A stretch of DNA of 64,000 nucleotides from Wuchereria bancrofti. Lineage: Eukaryota > Nematoda > Chromadorea > Rhabditida > Onchocercidae. The DNA lies in contig SSBO01000008.1 in NCBI GenBank assembly GCA_005281725.1, forward strand, positions 372,001 to 436,000, in the 5' to 3' direction. Below the pieces are notes generated by a model. It was not told the DNA's origin. It made no database searches and saw only the letters and a program-made list of their open reading frames with translations. How positions within the stretch are numbered: position 1 is the stretch's first letter; each line of letters starts with the position of its first letter. Positions 26,178 to 38,589 of this stretch are shown here, piece after piece. The position numbers and the translations under genes are program-made.

Positions 26178-26994
26178 ACTCATTAAATTTGTTTTATTTT
26201 TCAGGACTTTCCATCGGTGTTTGTGCATTTTGTCTCTGAGCGTATTAAGATTGCCTCATTTTTAGTAACATCATCCGTCCGTTCCGTCTATTGATCCGGT
26301 CGGCTGGTCGTCGGGATCGTACGAAATTTTTCTTTTTCCTTTTCTAAAACGGAAAATTATTTCTAACGTACTCATAGCAGTACCAATAGTAGTAATAGCA
26401 GCAACAGTTACAGTTGCTGTTATTCTCTGTTTGATGGATTGAATCAGGCAATGAAAATTCCATGTTTAGGGAATAATCAAACAGTTATCATGAACTTAGC
26501 AGCGTTGTTATGTGATATATGTGGTTTAAATCACTCTGATGGTAGTTTGAACCGCATTGAATACCGCATTGGATTGGTTTCATTTGTTTTTTTTTATTTC
26601 TCCCTTCCTACCGTTCATTTTAACTAAAACTTCTTTGAAACAGTTCATGTGTTCTTTTTTTCTTTTTCTGGTTGTTGGAACTACGATTTGTGGTGAATTT
26701 TAGGATTCATTGTCACAGTTACATCACAAATGTTTTCTTCAAAAATTTTGGTTTAATTTCTGTAAAAATTTCCAATATTCCCAGGATTTTTAAGATATAT
26801 CCAGGGTCATCGCATAGCATTCTTTGAAGCTCTTCTTGAGAAATTAAGAAGAAAAAACTTTGGTGTAGATGGTATTGTGCTGTTCAGCAGTTAGCCGAAA
26901 TGACTGTCGTGGCGGAAGCCTTCCATAAATCAATATTTCGTTATACTGTTATAGTTGGTGATGCACAAAACGAATCATTAACACATCCGTAATT

Positions 26995-29900
26995 ATGGCA
27001 ACGAAATCGGAACATCGATCAACAACAGAAAGTACCTCAAAAGGGGTTAATGGTGCGGTTGATGTGCATACTTTGGAAGTAGAAACATTCAACGGTTTTG
27101 AAGAGGTTCGTAATTAATTGATGTAAAGTGTTTACGGCGAATTAATTCACGGTTCCTTCAAAATTGTCCTTTTTTGAATCGATTTTGGCAGGATGATAAA
27201 GTTTCATCGCGAGGCACTTCCATGAGAAGAGTTGAGATTCCTGGATTCATTTGAAGTGAGTAAAGAAGTACAGTTTAGGCTAAAAATCTAGAGATTTAGG
27301 TAATGTTACTGTACAATCGCTACCCCAGTTACTAATGTAAAACGAAGTCGTGCTAAATGGCAATAGAAGTTCAAAATGTGTGTTTTGAAGTGAATTTTCA
27401 AAAAAGTGGAAAATTTTCAACCTTAATTTTGTTAACAAAGATTTGTAATGCAAGCTTTATCAGTGAAGAGATTTCTTTTGTAAGTTCGTTTCGTATTTTC
27501 AGATTTTCAAATTTCCATCCAGAGTGAAGGATTTAAAGTTTTTTAAGCATTCGGCAAAATTGTTGTTCATTTATTTACTGGCGCTTATTTCATTTCTATA
27601 TCACACTTTTTACTGCTTTCACGATACTAGTTATTATGGATTGTTTAGCTATGAATATTCCATGTGTATATTTTGATTTATCATTTATATATTTTTCAAA
27701 TTTCGTTTCAGTTCCCAAGTGTCGATAGGATCATTATGAAAATTTCCAGAAAATTTTTAATGTGGAGCTATAAAACTTTACTCACTTTTTAGAATGGAAT
27801 ATGCCACGAATCAACGTCGTCAAGCACCGATCAAGGTGGAAATGGGGATTTGACGGTTGCGAAGACACCAGTAGTTAACGACGGTAATGTGTCACCGTCA
27901 TCGTTACGTCGGAGTACGCGTGCATGTGCGTTGAAAGCTGCGGAACGCATCAAGCTGAAGGAAGCACTAACACCTGTGATGGACGGTGTAGCATCACACA
28001 GTGTAAGTTCCTCGAATAATTTAGACGTAAATGAAATAAAAGCGGCAAAAAGAAAGATGCGATTTAAAACTAAGATGTGCATTTCACGTTTATCTCTGAG
28101 TACCCATTATTTTCGATTGGTTGTAGGAAAGATAGGGTGGACTGCATTTATTTCCTTAGATCTACTTCAACTGTTCTCTAGAATTTTTGAAATCCAATAA
28201 CAATGATACTTTCGAAAATGTACATCTTCTGGGACCTTGCTTAGTTGCTTAGTTTCCTTATTCTAAAGTAAGGAGTTAATATTAGCCAGATCGTCATTTT
28301 TTTTTTTGGTTCTGCAAATCTAATAATTTATTGTCATCCCTATCTTGGATATAGTTGCAACACAGTAAATTTATTATATGTTTCATGAACAATTTATTTA
28401 AATCCTCTAAAATACTGTTAAAGTGATTTGGATGAAAGTTAAGTCGCGGTAAAATATTCTCTGTTGTTGAACTGCATGCAGATTTGACTTCATAACATGT
28501 TTCATAAACAATTTACGTAAATCTAACAAACTGTTAATTTGTGTTGAAGTTTGGTCAAACAGTTCCTATTTCTGGGTTGATTACACTGTTAGTGGCATAT
28601 CACCCACTGATATAAGCATTTTTAGCTTCGTTTAGGTTTTTATACAGCTGGATTTTTTATTTTAATAATTGGTTCTCGAATAAATCTGATTAACAATTGT
28701 AAACTTGTTATGATTGCAGGGTGAGGGTTACATTTCTGGGACCGAAAATGATGATGAAGAACCACTTGTTAAGAAAAAGCGTTATGCAGAAGGTCGGACT
28801 TTGGACCAAACTGACTGTAAATTTGGAATTAAAGTTGAAAATGACGAAGTGCTATTGATGAGCGATGAATCCGAATTATCAAGTTTAAATGATACAGAAT
28901 TCGAACAAGTCAAAAAGGTGTTTGATCGGGTAGGTGATTTCCCCACATTTTGTAGATGTATTACTTCAATATGTTTCGTTGAATATGAAATTCCAATTTT
29001 TGATTTATCAAAAAAAAAATCAAAGAATTTGTATGTTTAAAATTAAGGAGGGACCCTTTTTTGTGCCCTATTTTGATATCATGTTTGAATGATATGGATT
29101 AAAAAGCGACGAAAAAAATCTTTTTTTTTTTCCTTTTTCCCATCCAATGACAAATCAATGTGCGTAGACCTCTCTGGAGAAGAGATGGATAGATAGTTGG
29201 GGTGGAGTTTAATGATTTGTGATTGCAGACTCTGCATCGAGAACAAACAGATGAGCAAAAGAAGGAGCGCGAAATGATGATTAAAACTCTGGAAGCTGAG
29301 TTAAGGAAGGAGGAAGCGAAACTTTCTATGCTTAGAAAGTTACGGATAAGTCAGCAACATTCCGTGAAACAGGTTCTTTATAAACTTATCAGTGATAAGG
29401 CAGTGATTTTACTGATAATCATTGTATTGATGATAAAAACAGTGTCAAAGTAGTGCTGCTGCTGTTGATACGATGTTATTGAGATTGAGCCACTAATCAG
29501 CCATACTTGTTGAATTAATCATACAATGTATAACTAACACTAAATGCCTTTCGTTAACAAGTGTTTGTTTGAAAGTTTTCAATAACTTCCCTTTAATTTG
29601 ATGATGTTATGGGTGTAGATGAGCACTCGTTTGAGGCTTCCACAATTTATGTACCACATAAATTATTGAAATACTATTGAACATTTAATAAAATGAGCTT
29701 TCCGGACACCATTTTGTATTCTCTTAGACGTTTTCAGGGAAAAAAAATTGAATCTGCGTATGCTGTCGATAAAGTGAAAGAGGCATATCCATTTGACTAG
29801 CATGTGATAAGATGACATATATATATATATATATAGGTAACGTAAGAATATCTACAAGAGGATATATTCTGGATACAGGGTAGTAGTCGAAGATAGTTTG

Positions 29901-32900
29901 GAGTCAGTAGGTCTAGCATTTGTAATGTTTCAGAGGTATGGGAAACATCGGTTGGACACTGGATATTGTTGATGAATCGCTGATAACTCTCATGTCATGC
30001 ACTTTTTTTAGATACAAGAAGCAAATATTCGAAAACTAACGGCTAATATTGCTCAGAATGGTAGTGGCCATGCTTATAAACCACCAGTTGCTGCTGTACA
30101 AAGTCGATCTACATCTAACAGTCATTCAAAAGGTCAACACACAATTTCTGTCTTTTAATACGATCACAATTTATGCGTTACAGTTTTATCTTGATTTTTG
30201 GTTATTCGCAAATGGCTTCTGGTTTTGATAATGACATCATCCTTATGTCCCACCAAGAAATGACTGAGTAATATGTTATGTACATTTAAATTATTCGAAT
30301 TGGGCTTAAGCGAGAAAGTTTAGGGTTGAGATTAATTTTACATGGAATTCAGTAATTGCTGAATTAGGCTACAAATGACTGAATATAGTTGTAGTTCAAG
30401 CATTGGAGTAGTAGCCTTAACAATTCCATGTAGTAGCATGCACAATTTTCCAAAGAAAAGAGAAGCGATGAATTATCAAAAGAAGTTAACATAAATGAGA
30501 TGAAGTTGATGCAAATTTCTGTGTCTTAACATATGCGTTTCTGTTAGGATTTACAGCGTCAACTTCCAACGCATCGTCGCGTGCAGTTGCATCTGCCGCA
30601 TCAGCTGCAGCAGCTCTGATGAATTTGAATTTGACACCGCAACAGCAGCAGCTATTACAGAACGCGGCTAAAAGCGGCTTACTGAATACAGCTGCTGCTC
30701 AAGCGTTACTGCAACAAGCTCAACAGCAAGCACAAGCTAATAACGGTAAGCCAGTAATTTTTGTGGAGTGATTGATTTCACATTCACAAAATTAATGTTT
30801 GTTGCACCAATACCTTAAACCATTAATGTTGCATAATTAGTGTTACAAAAAGAATATCTGCTGATGAATGATAAAATAGTGCACATGCTATATTATGAAA
30901 AAAGTGTGCTACCAAGAGAAGCGCATCAAAAAAAAAAGTTTAATCGTGTACTGTTTGGTAATGTACTAACTACATCGGCCGTCTTGTGAAACTTTTAATA
31001 TCCTTAGACGTGATGTATATTAGATTGGTATCCTGATATCCTGAAAATAATTTTAGGTCGGTTAACTCAACATGCAGCAGCTTTAGCAACCGCTGCGCTT
31101 CTCTCACAGCATCAGCAACAACAACAGCATCAGCAGCATCATCATTCACGAAACAGTGCTGCAGCCGCATTAGCCGCTAAGGAAACCGCTGCTCAAAGAG
31201 CTGCTGCAGCTAAACTTGCGCTACGGAGGCAGTTAGAGCAACAGTTATTACAAGTTAGTTTATACGAAATCCTTTTAAGTGCTAAACGTACTTTGTATTC
31301 ATTCATTTTCCAGAAATTTTCTGAATAGCTAATAAAAAGCTGATGTGAGAGATCGAAAAAAAGACATTCCACTTATTTCAGTTCCGTGCTAGGAATTTCA
31401 TTCAGTCAGCCTTTCACCAATTTCAAGATTTTCTCTAGATATATTTCCATACTTAGTGATCTTGCGATGTACTTTCACCTTTTTGTCCCTCAAATTGAAT
31501 CAGCCTTCATTTTTTTCTCTTCTCTCAAACAGTTTTTAAATTCGCTTAGTTTCAGATTCCTCCACCGCGGCCTCCGCCTCCGGATATGCATTTTATCCCT
31601 AATGGTAATCAACCAGATTTTCTAATGTATTTGGGTTTAGATATCGCTGTTCAAAGGTTGCTGAAGGATAAAGTAGCTACTAAGTAAGTTTGCTTTTTTT
31701 GTGAAGAAAGGAATTTCCTGATAATTGTTGCTATTAATCACAGAGTCGACAATTGGTGCGACACTGTAACTTTCCAGACGTAATGCTGACATGATTTAAA
31801 TTTGCTGAACTTCTTGTCAGAGTAGGTGAACCAGCAAATGCAGCTATGCATGTCATCCATAGCAAAAAAAGATGTTTGTATAAGCAGTGCTTATTGATTA
31901 AAGTGTAGGATCACCCAGGGTTTCATCGATCTAGTTTTTTATAAAAAAAAATATGCAATATTGGTTTCAGACGTGTCACAGAGGGGCCTTATCTGTGCGA
32001 AGAATGTGGTACCGATTTTACACCAGTTTGGCGTGCCATCGGAGCAGATGAGAATTCACTAAATCTGTATTGTGATGCATGTGTAAAAGCAGCGCAAAAG
32101 AAAAAGTTACGTCAAGAGCATACCGCATTGCTGAGGAAAGCTTTCAATAAAGTTATGGAAAAAGAACAAGTAAGAACGACAGTATGGTATTGTTTTGGTT
32201 TGTCACTTTTAGGTAGTGCTTTTGGTGTGTTGCAATTGCTGTGTCAATAATGAATATTCCTTCACTGGAAAATATGTTGTTGTGTAAATATGATGGAATA
32301 GAATGATTTCTATATGGTTGTGGGGATGACACTTAACAATTCATTTTACTTTAGGAGTTGGAAAAGCAGATAGCAGAAGGCAAATTCGAAACGGCTGTAC
32401 CTTCATCATCAACACCTCGCTCATCAACACCAGCTACACCACCTCTCAACGCAGCTGCTGTGAAAACTGCACCTTCTTCCTCCGGTGCCTCGCTTAGTGC
32501 AGCAAAGGCTTCTACTTCCTCCGTAATTATTTGTATTTTTTAAATAAATTTGGTTTTTCATTTGTTGAAATTCCATTTATTGTGGAAGCCTTAGAAAAAG
32601 GGTTCTTTAAGAGACTTTTTTTATAGGCAGGTCATCAGCAGCATCATACCAAATCAGGTTCATATAAAAGGCCTGCAACAACGAACAGTAACACTGCAGC
32701 ACAAGCTGCTTCGCAAAATGCAGCAGCTGCAGCTGCTGCAGCGGCGCTTGCGGCAGCAGCAGGTGCAAGCGGCACGAGTAATTTCTTACAGCAACAGATG
32801 GCAGCAGCGGTAGCACTCCGACAAACAAATCCTATGCTTGCAGCTATGATGGCGAATCCTTTGCTCAATGCACCAAATATGTTACAGGTAAGAAAAGTCA

Positions 32901-33824
32901 TCCTCTTTCTGTGCTCCTTTCCGATCAGAAATAGAAATATATGGAATTACGAAGGAATGAAGTGTTGAAGAAATACTCGAGTTTGCTTCGTGCAATGTAA
33001 GATCAAGTTAGAATAAAACATGCTGAAATCTAAAAGGAATGTCGAATATATGGTTAATATTATTAACGAATGGATGATATCAAATGAGATAGTGAGAATA
33101 ACAGTTGGCATCGGAAGCCATTTTCGATATATTGGTGTTCGTTATCATTTGGCTAGGAGTTGTCGTGGCACTCGGAAAGGAAAAGTCCTTTTAGAATGCA
33201 TTAAACACGTTTACAGGTGTTGCTGAGAACGTCCGTAAAATTATAACATCAGGATTAAAAATAAGTGCTAACTAACAGTGCTTTTGTAAATTTTTTTGGA
33301 ACTAGCACTTGGACCATATCTACCGAGAAACAGTTACTTAGCTACATGCTGAATATGTGCAAATAGAATGAAACAATGTTATCGTACGAATACCCTGAGG
33401 TTTGGGCAATTTAGGAGTAATCAGTAAGGTGAAAGAACGTATTCTTTCATCTTATTGATAGTACTATGCATGTTTTAATTTGGCGTTCATTTCATTCGTG
33501 TAGATACTAATCAGTTTTTTTCAGCTACAATGGAATCCGCTAATGCAGCAGCGTTTACCCAATTTGGCAATGGCAGCACTTGCTCAGGCAGTTCAAAATG
33601 CCCAACAAAGCAGTGCATCCGGAAATGTTGCATCGAATGCAGCAGCAGCTGCTGCAGCAGCTGCGGCTAATCCTTTGGCAGCACTGGCAGCTTCGATGAA
33701 TCCGGCTGCTGCAGCTGCTATGTTTAGCAATAGTCCACAGATGGTACGACAGTTGCAGCAGGCACAACAAGCGATGCAAAGGAATTTTCTGTTAGAATAC
33801 GCAAAAAGTCAGTCGAAGAAATGA
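26995..33824 (+). CDS. dcp-66: p66/GATAD2-like subunit of the NuRD complex, 12 exons
   Basis: Nuclear transcriptional corepressor subunit bridging MBD and CHD4/Mi-2 in the NuRD deacetylase complex; C. elegans orthologue DCP-66 (established knowledge). Exons 26995-27105, 27793-28002, 28720-28929, 29229-29372, 30012-30132, 30548-30745, 31057-31253, 31556-31683, 31971-32169, 32355-32522, 32627-32887, 33525-33824; 2247 nt, 748 aa, all phases consistent. Basic RRSTRACALKAAERIKLKEAL segment in exon 2; acidic exon 3; conserved region 1 in exon 4 (178-225) with ELRKEEAKLSMLRKLR, which in GATAD2 forms the coiled coil with MBD2; conserved region 2 in exons 7-8 with LRRQLEQQLLQIPPPRPPPP; GATA-type zinc finger in exon 9, CEEC (449-452) and CDAC (474-477) around TPVWRAIGADE. 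Exons 6, 7, 11 and 12 are Ala/Gln-rich. Further upstream non-coding exons are possible. Confidence 0.94.
28377..28550. repeat. Diverged tandem duplication in p66 intron 2
   Basis: ATGTTTCATGAACAATTTA near 28379 and ATGTTTCATAAACAATTTA near 28497 begin two related segments of about 55 bp, both containing TAAATC and CTGTTAA. This is an old local duplication. Confidence 0.6.
29818..29836. repeat. (AT)n microsatellite in p66 intron 4
   Basis: Nine AT dinucleotides. Confidence 0.9.
31971..32169 (+). other. dcp-66: p66 exon 9: GATA-type zinc finger
   Basis: The four zinc ligands are Cys449, Cys452, Cys474 and Cys477. The C-X2-C-X21-C-X2-C loop is longer than the classic 17-18 residue GATA loop, as in GATAD2 proteins. 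It is followed by a basic, probably helical tail (KKKLRQEH). Confidence 0.92.
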
Positions 33825-36800
33825 TGTCGTTATCAAAGAAGGTAAATAATTCCGTTCTGTTCTCCATTTGGTGATATGAAGTGATATGTATGCATATGAT
33901 GTGGTATGTTATGGCATGGTATGGTAGCGGTGATTTGATAGGCGCATGTGTTTTTTTGCACTTGGGAATCATTATGGGTATGTTAATTATATTGATACTT
34001 TTAGGTAACTTCAAGGCTTGATTAGTTAAGAAGAATTACTGATTGCTGCTATTTTAAGACGTTTATCCCATCTATCATTCCTTCCTGTTATTTATCCTCT
34101 TGATGATAAAGTTAGCATATTGCATAAAAGTGTTAACTCATTATCAAGATGGTTAAAGATTCGATTCTTATTAGCATAACAAATCTTATGAAATTAGTTA
34201 ATATGGGTATTCTGATAGGTACCTTTTCAATTGTCGCAATCATGATGTTACCATCGCAGATTTCTTCCATTGGCTGTCTTTTTGATTTGGATTTTCTTAC
34301 GTTTGTGCCCTATTCTGGACAACGATTTGGCTAAATTTGTTTGCCGTGGGAATGCTCTAAACATGATTAAGTTTTAGTTTAGGCTGGTAGTTGGTTCAAT
34401 CTTTTCGTCCTTTCTTGTGGGATATAAACTTCACATGTTATTGAAATCTGTTTCTATGAATTCTTTGACATGAAACATTACGAAAATCTGAGCACTGCAG
34501 ATTGGGACAAATTTTTAACTGGAAGGCAGTTGATTGTTGGACTCTTTCAATGGGAATTTTTAAACGTTATCCAGAAATTTGTACTGTAGGAAAAGGGAAC
34601 TCAGATCACTTACTCGTTGCTGCTGTACACGCTTATTGGTCAATTATTGTTGCTATAGGTATCGTGATATTTGTAAATATAAGTATGTAAGGTGTAATCC
34701 ATGATGATGTTTTTTCTTCAAATTGAAATATTTGTGCAACAGTTTTTAAAGTAGATCTCGAAAAGTTTGTGTTTTCTGGGCAGAATTTAGATTGCGCAAT
34801 GGATATAATGATGTCAAAGATAAAGGATTGTTTGCAGAACCCAGGAAAGATCTATGGAGGTTATTGTGTGGAAGCATTTCACGAAATTTGATTAATTGTT
34901 TGTGATTTGTGGGTGAATTATTTGAGGTTTTATAATGATCGTAAATGTCATCAGTCCTTATGAAATATGTGAATGATTCTGTGGCATGAATGGTAATTGC
35001 GTGGCGGTGTTAGCTTGTTATCATCGATTTTAATAAGTTTGATAAGCCTTGGCTTGTCTGCAATCCTTTTCGGGGAATTTTTTTAGTTCATGATTTATAT
35101 ATTTCTAAGTTTCAATTGGTCATGGGATTGTTTTTGTTGCATTCGTTCTTTAATCGAAATATTTTTATCATTTCTTTCGATATTTAAATAATTTAAATTG
35201 TTGAAATGGATTTTTTTTCTTTGAAAATTCGTTTCATTACTTGTATAATCGTTTTGATCAGAGAGAGATGTGCTTTCAGGTTGAATTTTTTGAGTTGTTT
35301 TATCACTTTTTCTCTTGGAAATTGTTCTTTTTTTGCGCGTTTATTGGGAATCAGTTCCAGATTGATGGCTGATGACAGATTATATAACAATGATAGTTGT
35401 TGCTTAACTCTTCCCATCCAGATTTGTAATTACTCCATAAAAGGTCTAAATTTAAGGAAAGTAATTTTAAGTGAATTTTTCCGAAAAGAGGTTGCGAAAA
35501 CATTTCTTGCTATCTTTTCATAGTTGCTGTAATACAAAGTTGCCTTTTCCTACAATCCTGGAAGGAAGTTTTGGTTTTGAAAAGATCTTGTTGTGCATGT
35601 TTGCCTTCGTACAGTTACACACAACTTCCTTGATCAGATAAAAAGGCGTTCAGCGAGACCGTTGGCACTCCATCCCAAAATAAAATTTTCAGAGGATTTA
35701 AATAAGGCTGTGAAATGTTTTGGGATTTTGGTATTTTCCAATATCTGCAGTAAGACTTTTATAATAATGACTGTTTCCTGTGTTCTGTTGCTCTCGGTTT
35801 TAATTTGAGGCTGTCCGCAATACCACGAACTTTCAGAGAATTTCGAATAACGTTTGGAAATATCTGTTCGTTGCGATTTGATAGAATTATATGTCACATT
35901 TATTTCTGCCGCAACTTCTACCTGACTGATTCATTTTCTTTCGTGTATCTCATTGGTTTTCATTAAATTGAACTTTTTTGAAACATTTAGCAGCATACAT
36001 TGGTATCTGTGTCTGGTTTTTCTCCAGGAAAATCACATATTGCGGTCGTTTAGGTAGAAATTAACTCGGATATAAACTAGCGCCTCGAAAATATCACTAA
36101 TCTAGGTTGATGTCTACACGCTGGGAACAGCTTAAAATAAATTAGAGACTTAAAAGTCGAGCGGTAAGACAGGTAGTGTTGTGCAACCTGAGGTAAATAT
36201 TAGGTATCTTTTACTAAAAAATCTAAGAAACGGGATGTGTAGAAGTAGAAAGCTCGTGATATCTTCTTTGCAGTATCCTACATGGTTGGAAGGAACACTC
36301 TCCAGTTACAACCTGCCAATCTTATTCATTAATCGGCAAAGTATGTTCACAGTTTCCAAAAGAATCATCACTTTTATTGATTTTTCTTGTGAAGAAAATA
36401 CAAATTTTTACTTCAATCATTATATTGTGCCAAGGAACAACAAGCAAAAAAAAGGCGAACACAATTCTTTAGACTTCCCAGTTTAATGATTGCTTAATAT
36501 TTGGATATTAAAGCAAGATTCCTGGACAGTGGTGGGTGATGTTTTTATGCTTCATGAAATATGCGGAAGAGGTTTGTTTCCTGGTTCGAGGTTTGTTCTC
36601 GAAATACCAAAGATCAGAGGTGGTGTCGTGTCTTAACAAAGTAAAAGTGAGTCCTAGTTCTTTTGATGTTTTTTAACCTATTGTTTCATAGTAATAAGAA
36701 CATAAATACACAAACACTAATTACAATACCAGGGGAAAAGGCAAGAGGGGCAGAATATAAGTGTGATCAATTTCGGATGATTCACTTCTGCAAATTCTTT

Positions 36801-36934
36801 CATTTGCAGAAACGAAGGTTGTTAGCTTTCTATTCTAGCCTATTAAAGCTTTTCGGACTTGCATCACAGGAATTGATATACCAAAAAACGGAAAGATGTT
36901 CTTCCGTCATGCTTCTGTCATAATGCAGAACTAA
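33825..36934. other. 3.1-kb gap between p66 and PTR genes
   Basis: The two genes converge here, so this stretch should hold both 3' UTRs. It is T-rich, and no coding exon is supported. A minus-strand AATAAA (TTTATT at 36373-36378) lies about 560 nt past the PTR stop; no clear plus-strand AATAAA was found close to the p66 stop. Confidence 0.55.
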
Positions 36935-38196
36935 CTATTCGTTAGTCCGTAGTATCCGTAATTCAGTGGCATTCATATGTATATTTCCCTTATCATGAAC
37001 AACCTTATCCTCTTGCTTTCTGCCACCATTGGTACTACTAGCATCACCGGCACCACCACTACTACCATAAGCATCGATAGCAGTAGTGGCACTCAATAGA
37101 TGTTTCCCGAAAATTGCTCGATAACAGTTAAACTCCAATAAAAAGTGAGGTATTGATGACAAGAATGTTGGCAATAGTACAAGCCCGTGAAATAGACCCC
37201 AAATTACCACCAGTGATATCGTTTTCACAAATACCAAAGGGATGTAATTCTGAAATTTGTAGAAAAAGGAAGGTTTTGAAATTAAATGTACATGGAGTTC
37301 ATTACGTCTGAGATTGCTTCACTCATCGAATAAACTATTCAGATTACCAAATATCTATTTACTGTCTACTCTGGATTGAGATCCATCTAGTGTCCTCACG
37401 TTTAGTATCCCCATGTTGTCTAATACTCGCAAGATTCCTCTATTAAAATACAGGAATCTTTCGAACGCATGAAAATGCAGATCGTATCCATCCTAATGCT
37501 AAGGCCGGATACAATTAACTAGCTTCACGTTCCAGAGGTGAGCATAGAATGATGGAATGAATGGCTTTTTGTTTCATTAATTTCATATAGTAACAAACCT
37601 GTAGAAATGCTAACGGTATTATGCAAGCAACCGTACTGATTCCACCTTGCAACGTTGGCCATGCTACACTTTCTAGCGTGTATTCTAAGCGTGCTTTATT
37701 GTTTTCCAATCGGGACTTTGTTATTCTGATCCCTTTGATTGCTTTCTTCTCTCCGAGCTATCATATACGGTACGAATTATAAATCATACAAAAAAATATC
37801 CCTCCAAATTTCTGTCTCGTTAACTGCGGCACCGCTAAGCTGGCATTTATGGTGCCATTTGGTGATGATATATAAGTGGGAAATTGGAATGGTACAAGCA
37901 AGGGCTGAAACAATCCATAGAGCCTGGGATCTACTGATTGCAATCGTGAAATGAAAGTCCTTAAAGAGCAGTAGTAATATTGCTTACCTGATGATAATAA
38001 GATACATGGGCGGTAAAATCTACTGACATCCCAATACACATCAATATAGCGCAAAGCGTTGCCGGGTCGAGATCCAAATGCCACCAAGACAGAAATCCAA
38101 TCACGCCTTCAATAATTTCCCAGCACTTGTTGTTGTTGTTGTTGTTGTTGCACTTCCTGCTAAGGGCGCCCCTTCATCTCTGTTAGCAATAGCAGC

Positions 38197-38246
<50 letters not shown>

Positions 38247-38557
38247 CAGTAGTAGTAGTAGTAGTAACATTTCTCTTTTATAAATCACTTTGAGCACTCA
38301 CTCAAACACGGATAGATTGGATGTCAAAAGTTGAAACAATCACTTTGATCCGAAGCGAAGCGAAACGGATCGAAACCCTTTTGAAGAAATCACCCTATAG
38401 ATGATCTAGTGATGATTGTGTGTCAAGAATAGCATCGCATATTCGGTGCATTAACATTACCTTCTTGAAATAGCACCACTGCACCTGGACATTGTCACAA
38501 AGCCTACACCTCCAACATTTACTTCAATTTGCATAAACAGTAATGAAATGTTGTTGT

Positions 38558-38589
<32 letters not shown>

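Larger units (their letters stand above)
12901..26994. other. 14-kb region without a supportable gene
   Basis: I scanned both strands for family motifs and splice-flanked exons and found none I can defend. It separates two gene blocks and probably holds promoter or enhancer sequence of cathepsin Z (left end) and of the p66 gene (right end), plus simple repeats listed separately. A short non-coding RNA or a fast-evolving small gene cannot be excluded. Confidence 0.5.

Noticed and set aside
33555..34014. Minus-strand frames over the end of p66
   Set aside because: Cys/Ser/Arg-rich translations are shadows of the Ala/Gln-rich last exon of p66.
38078..38293. Poly-Ala/Val open frame
   Set aside because: It is a translation of trinucleotide repeats; it overlaps the antisense of PTR exon 38106-37988 and its intron.
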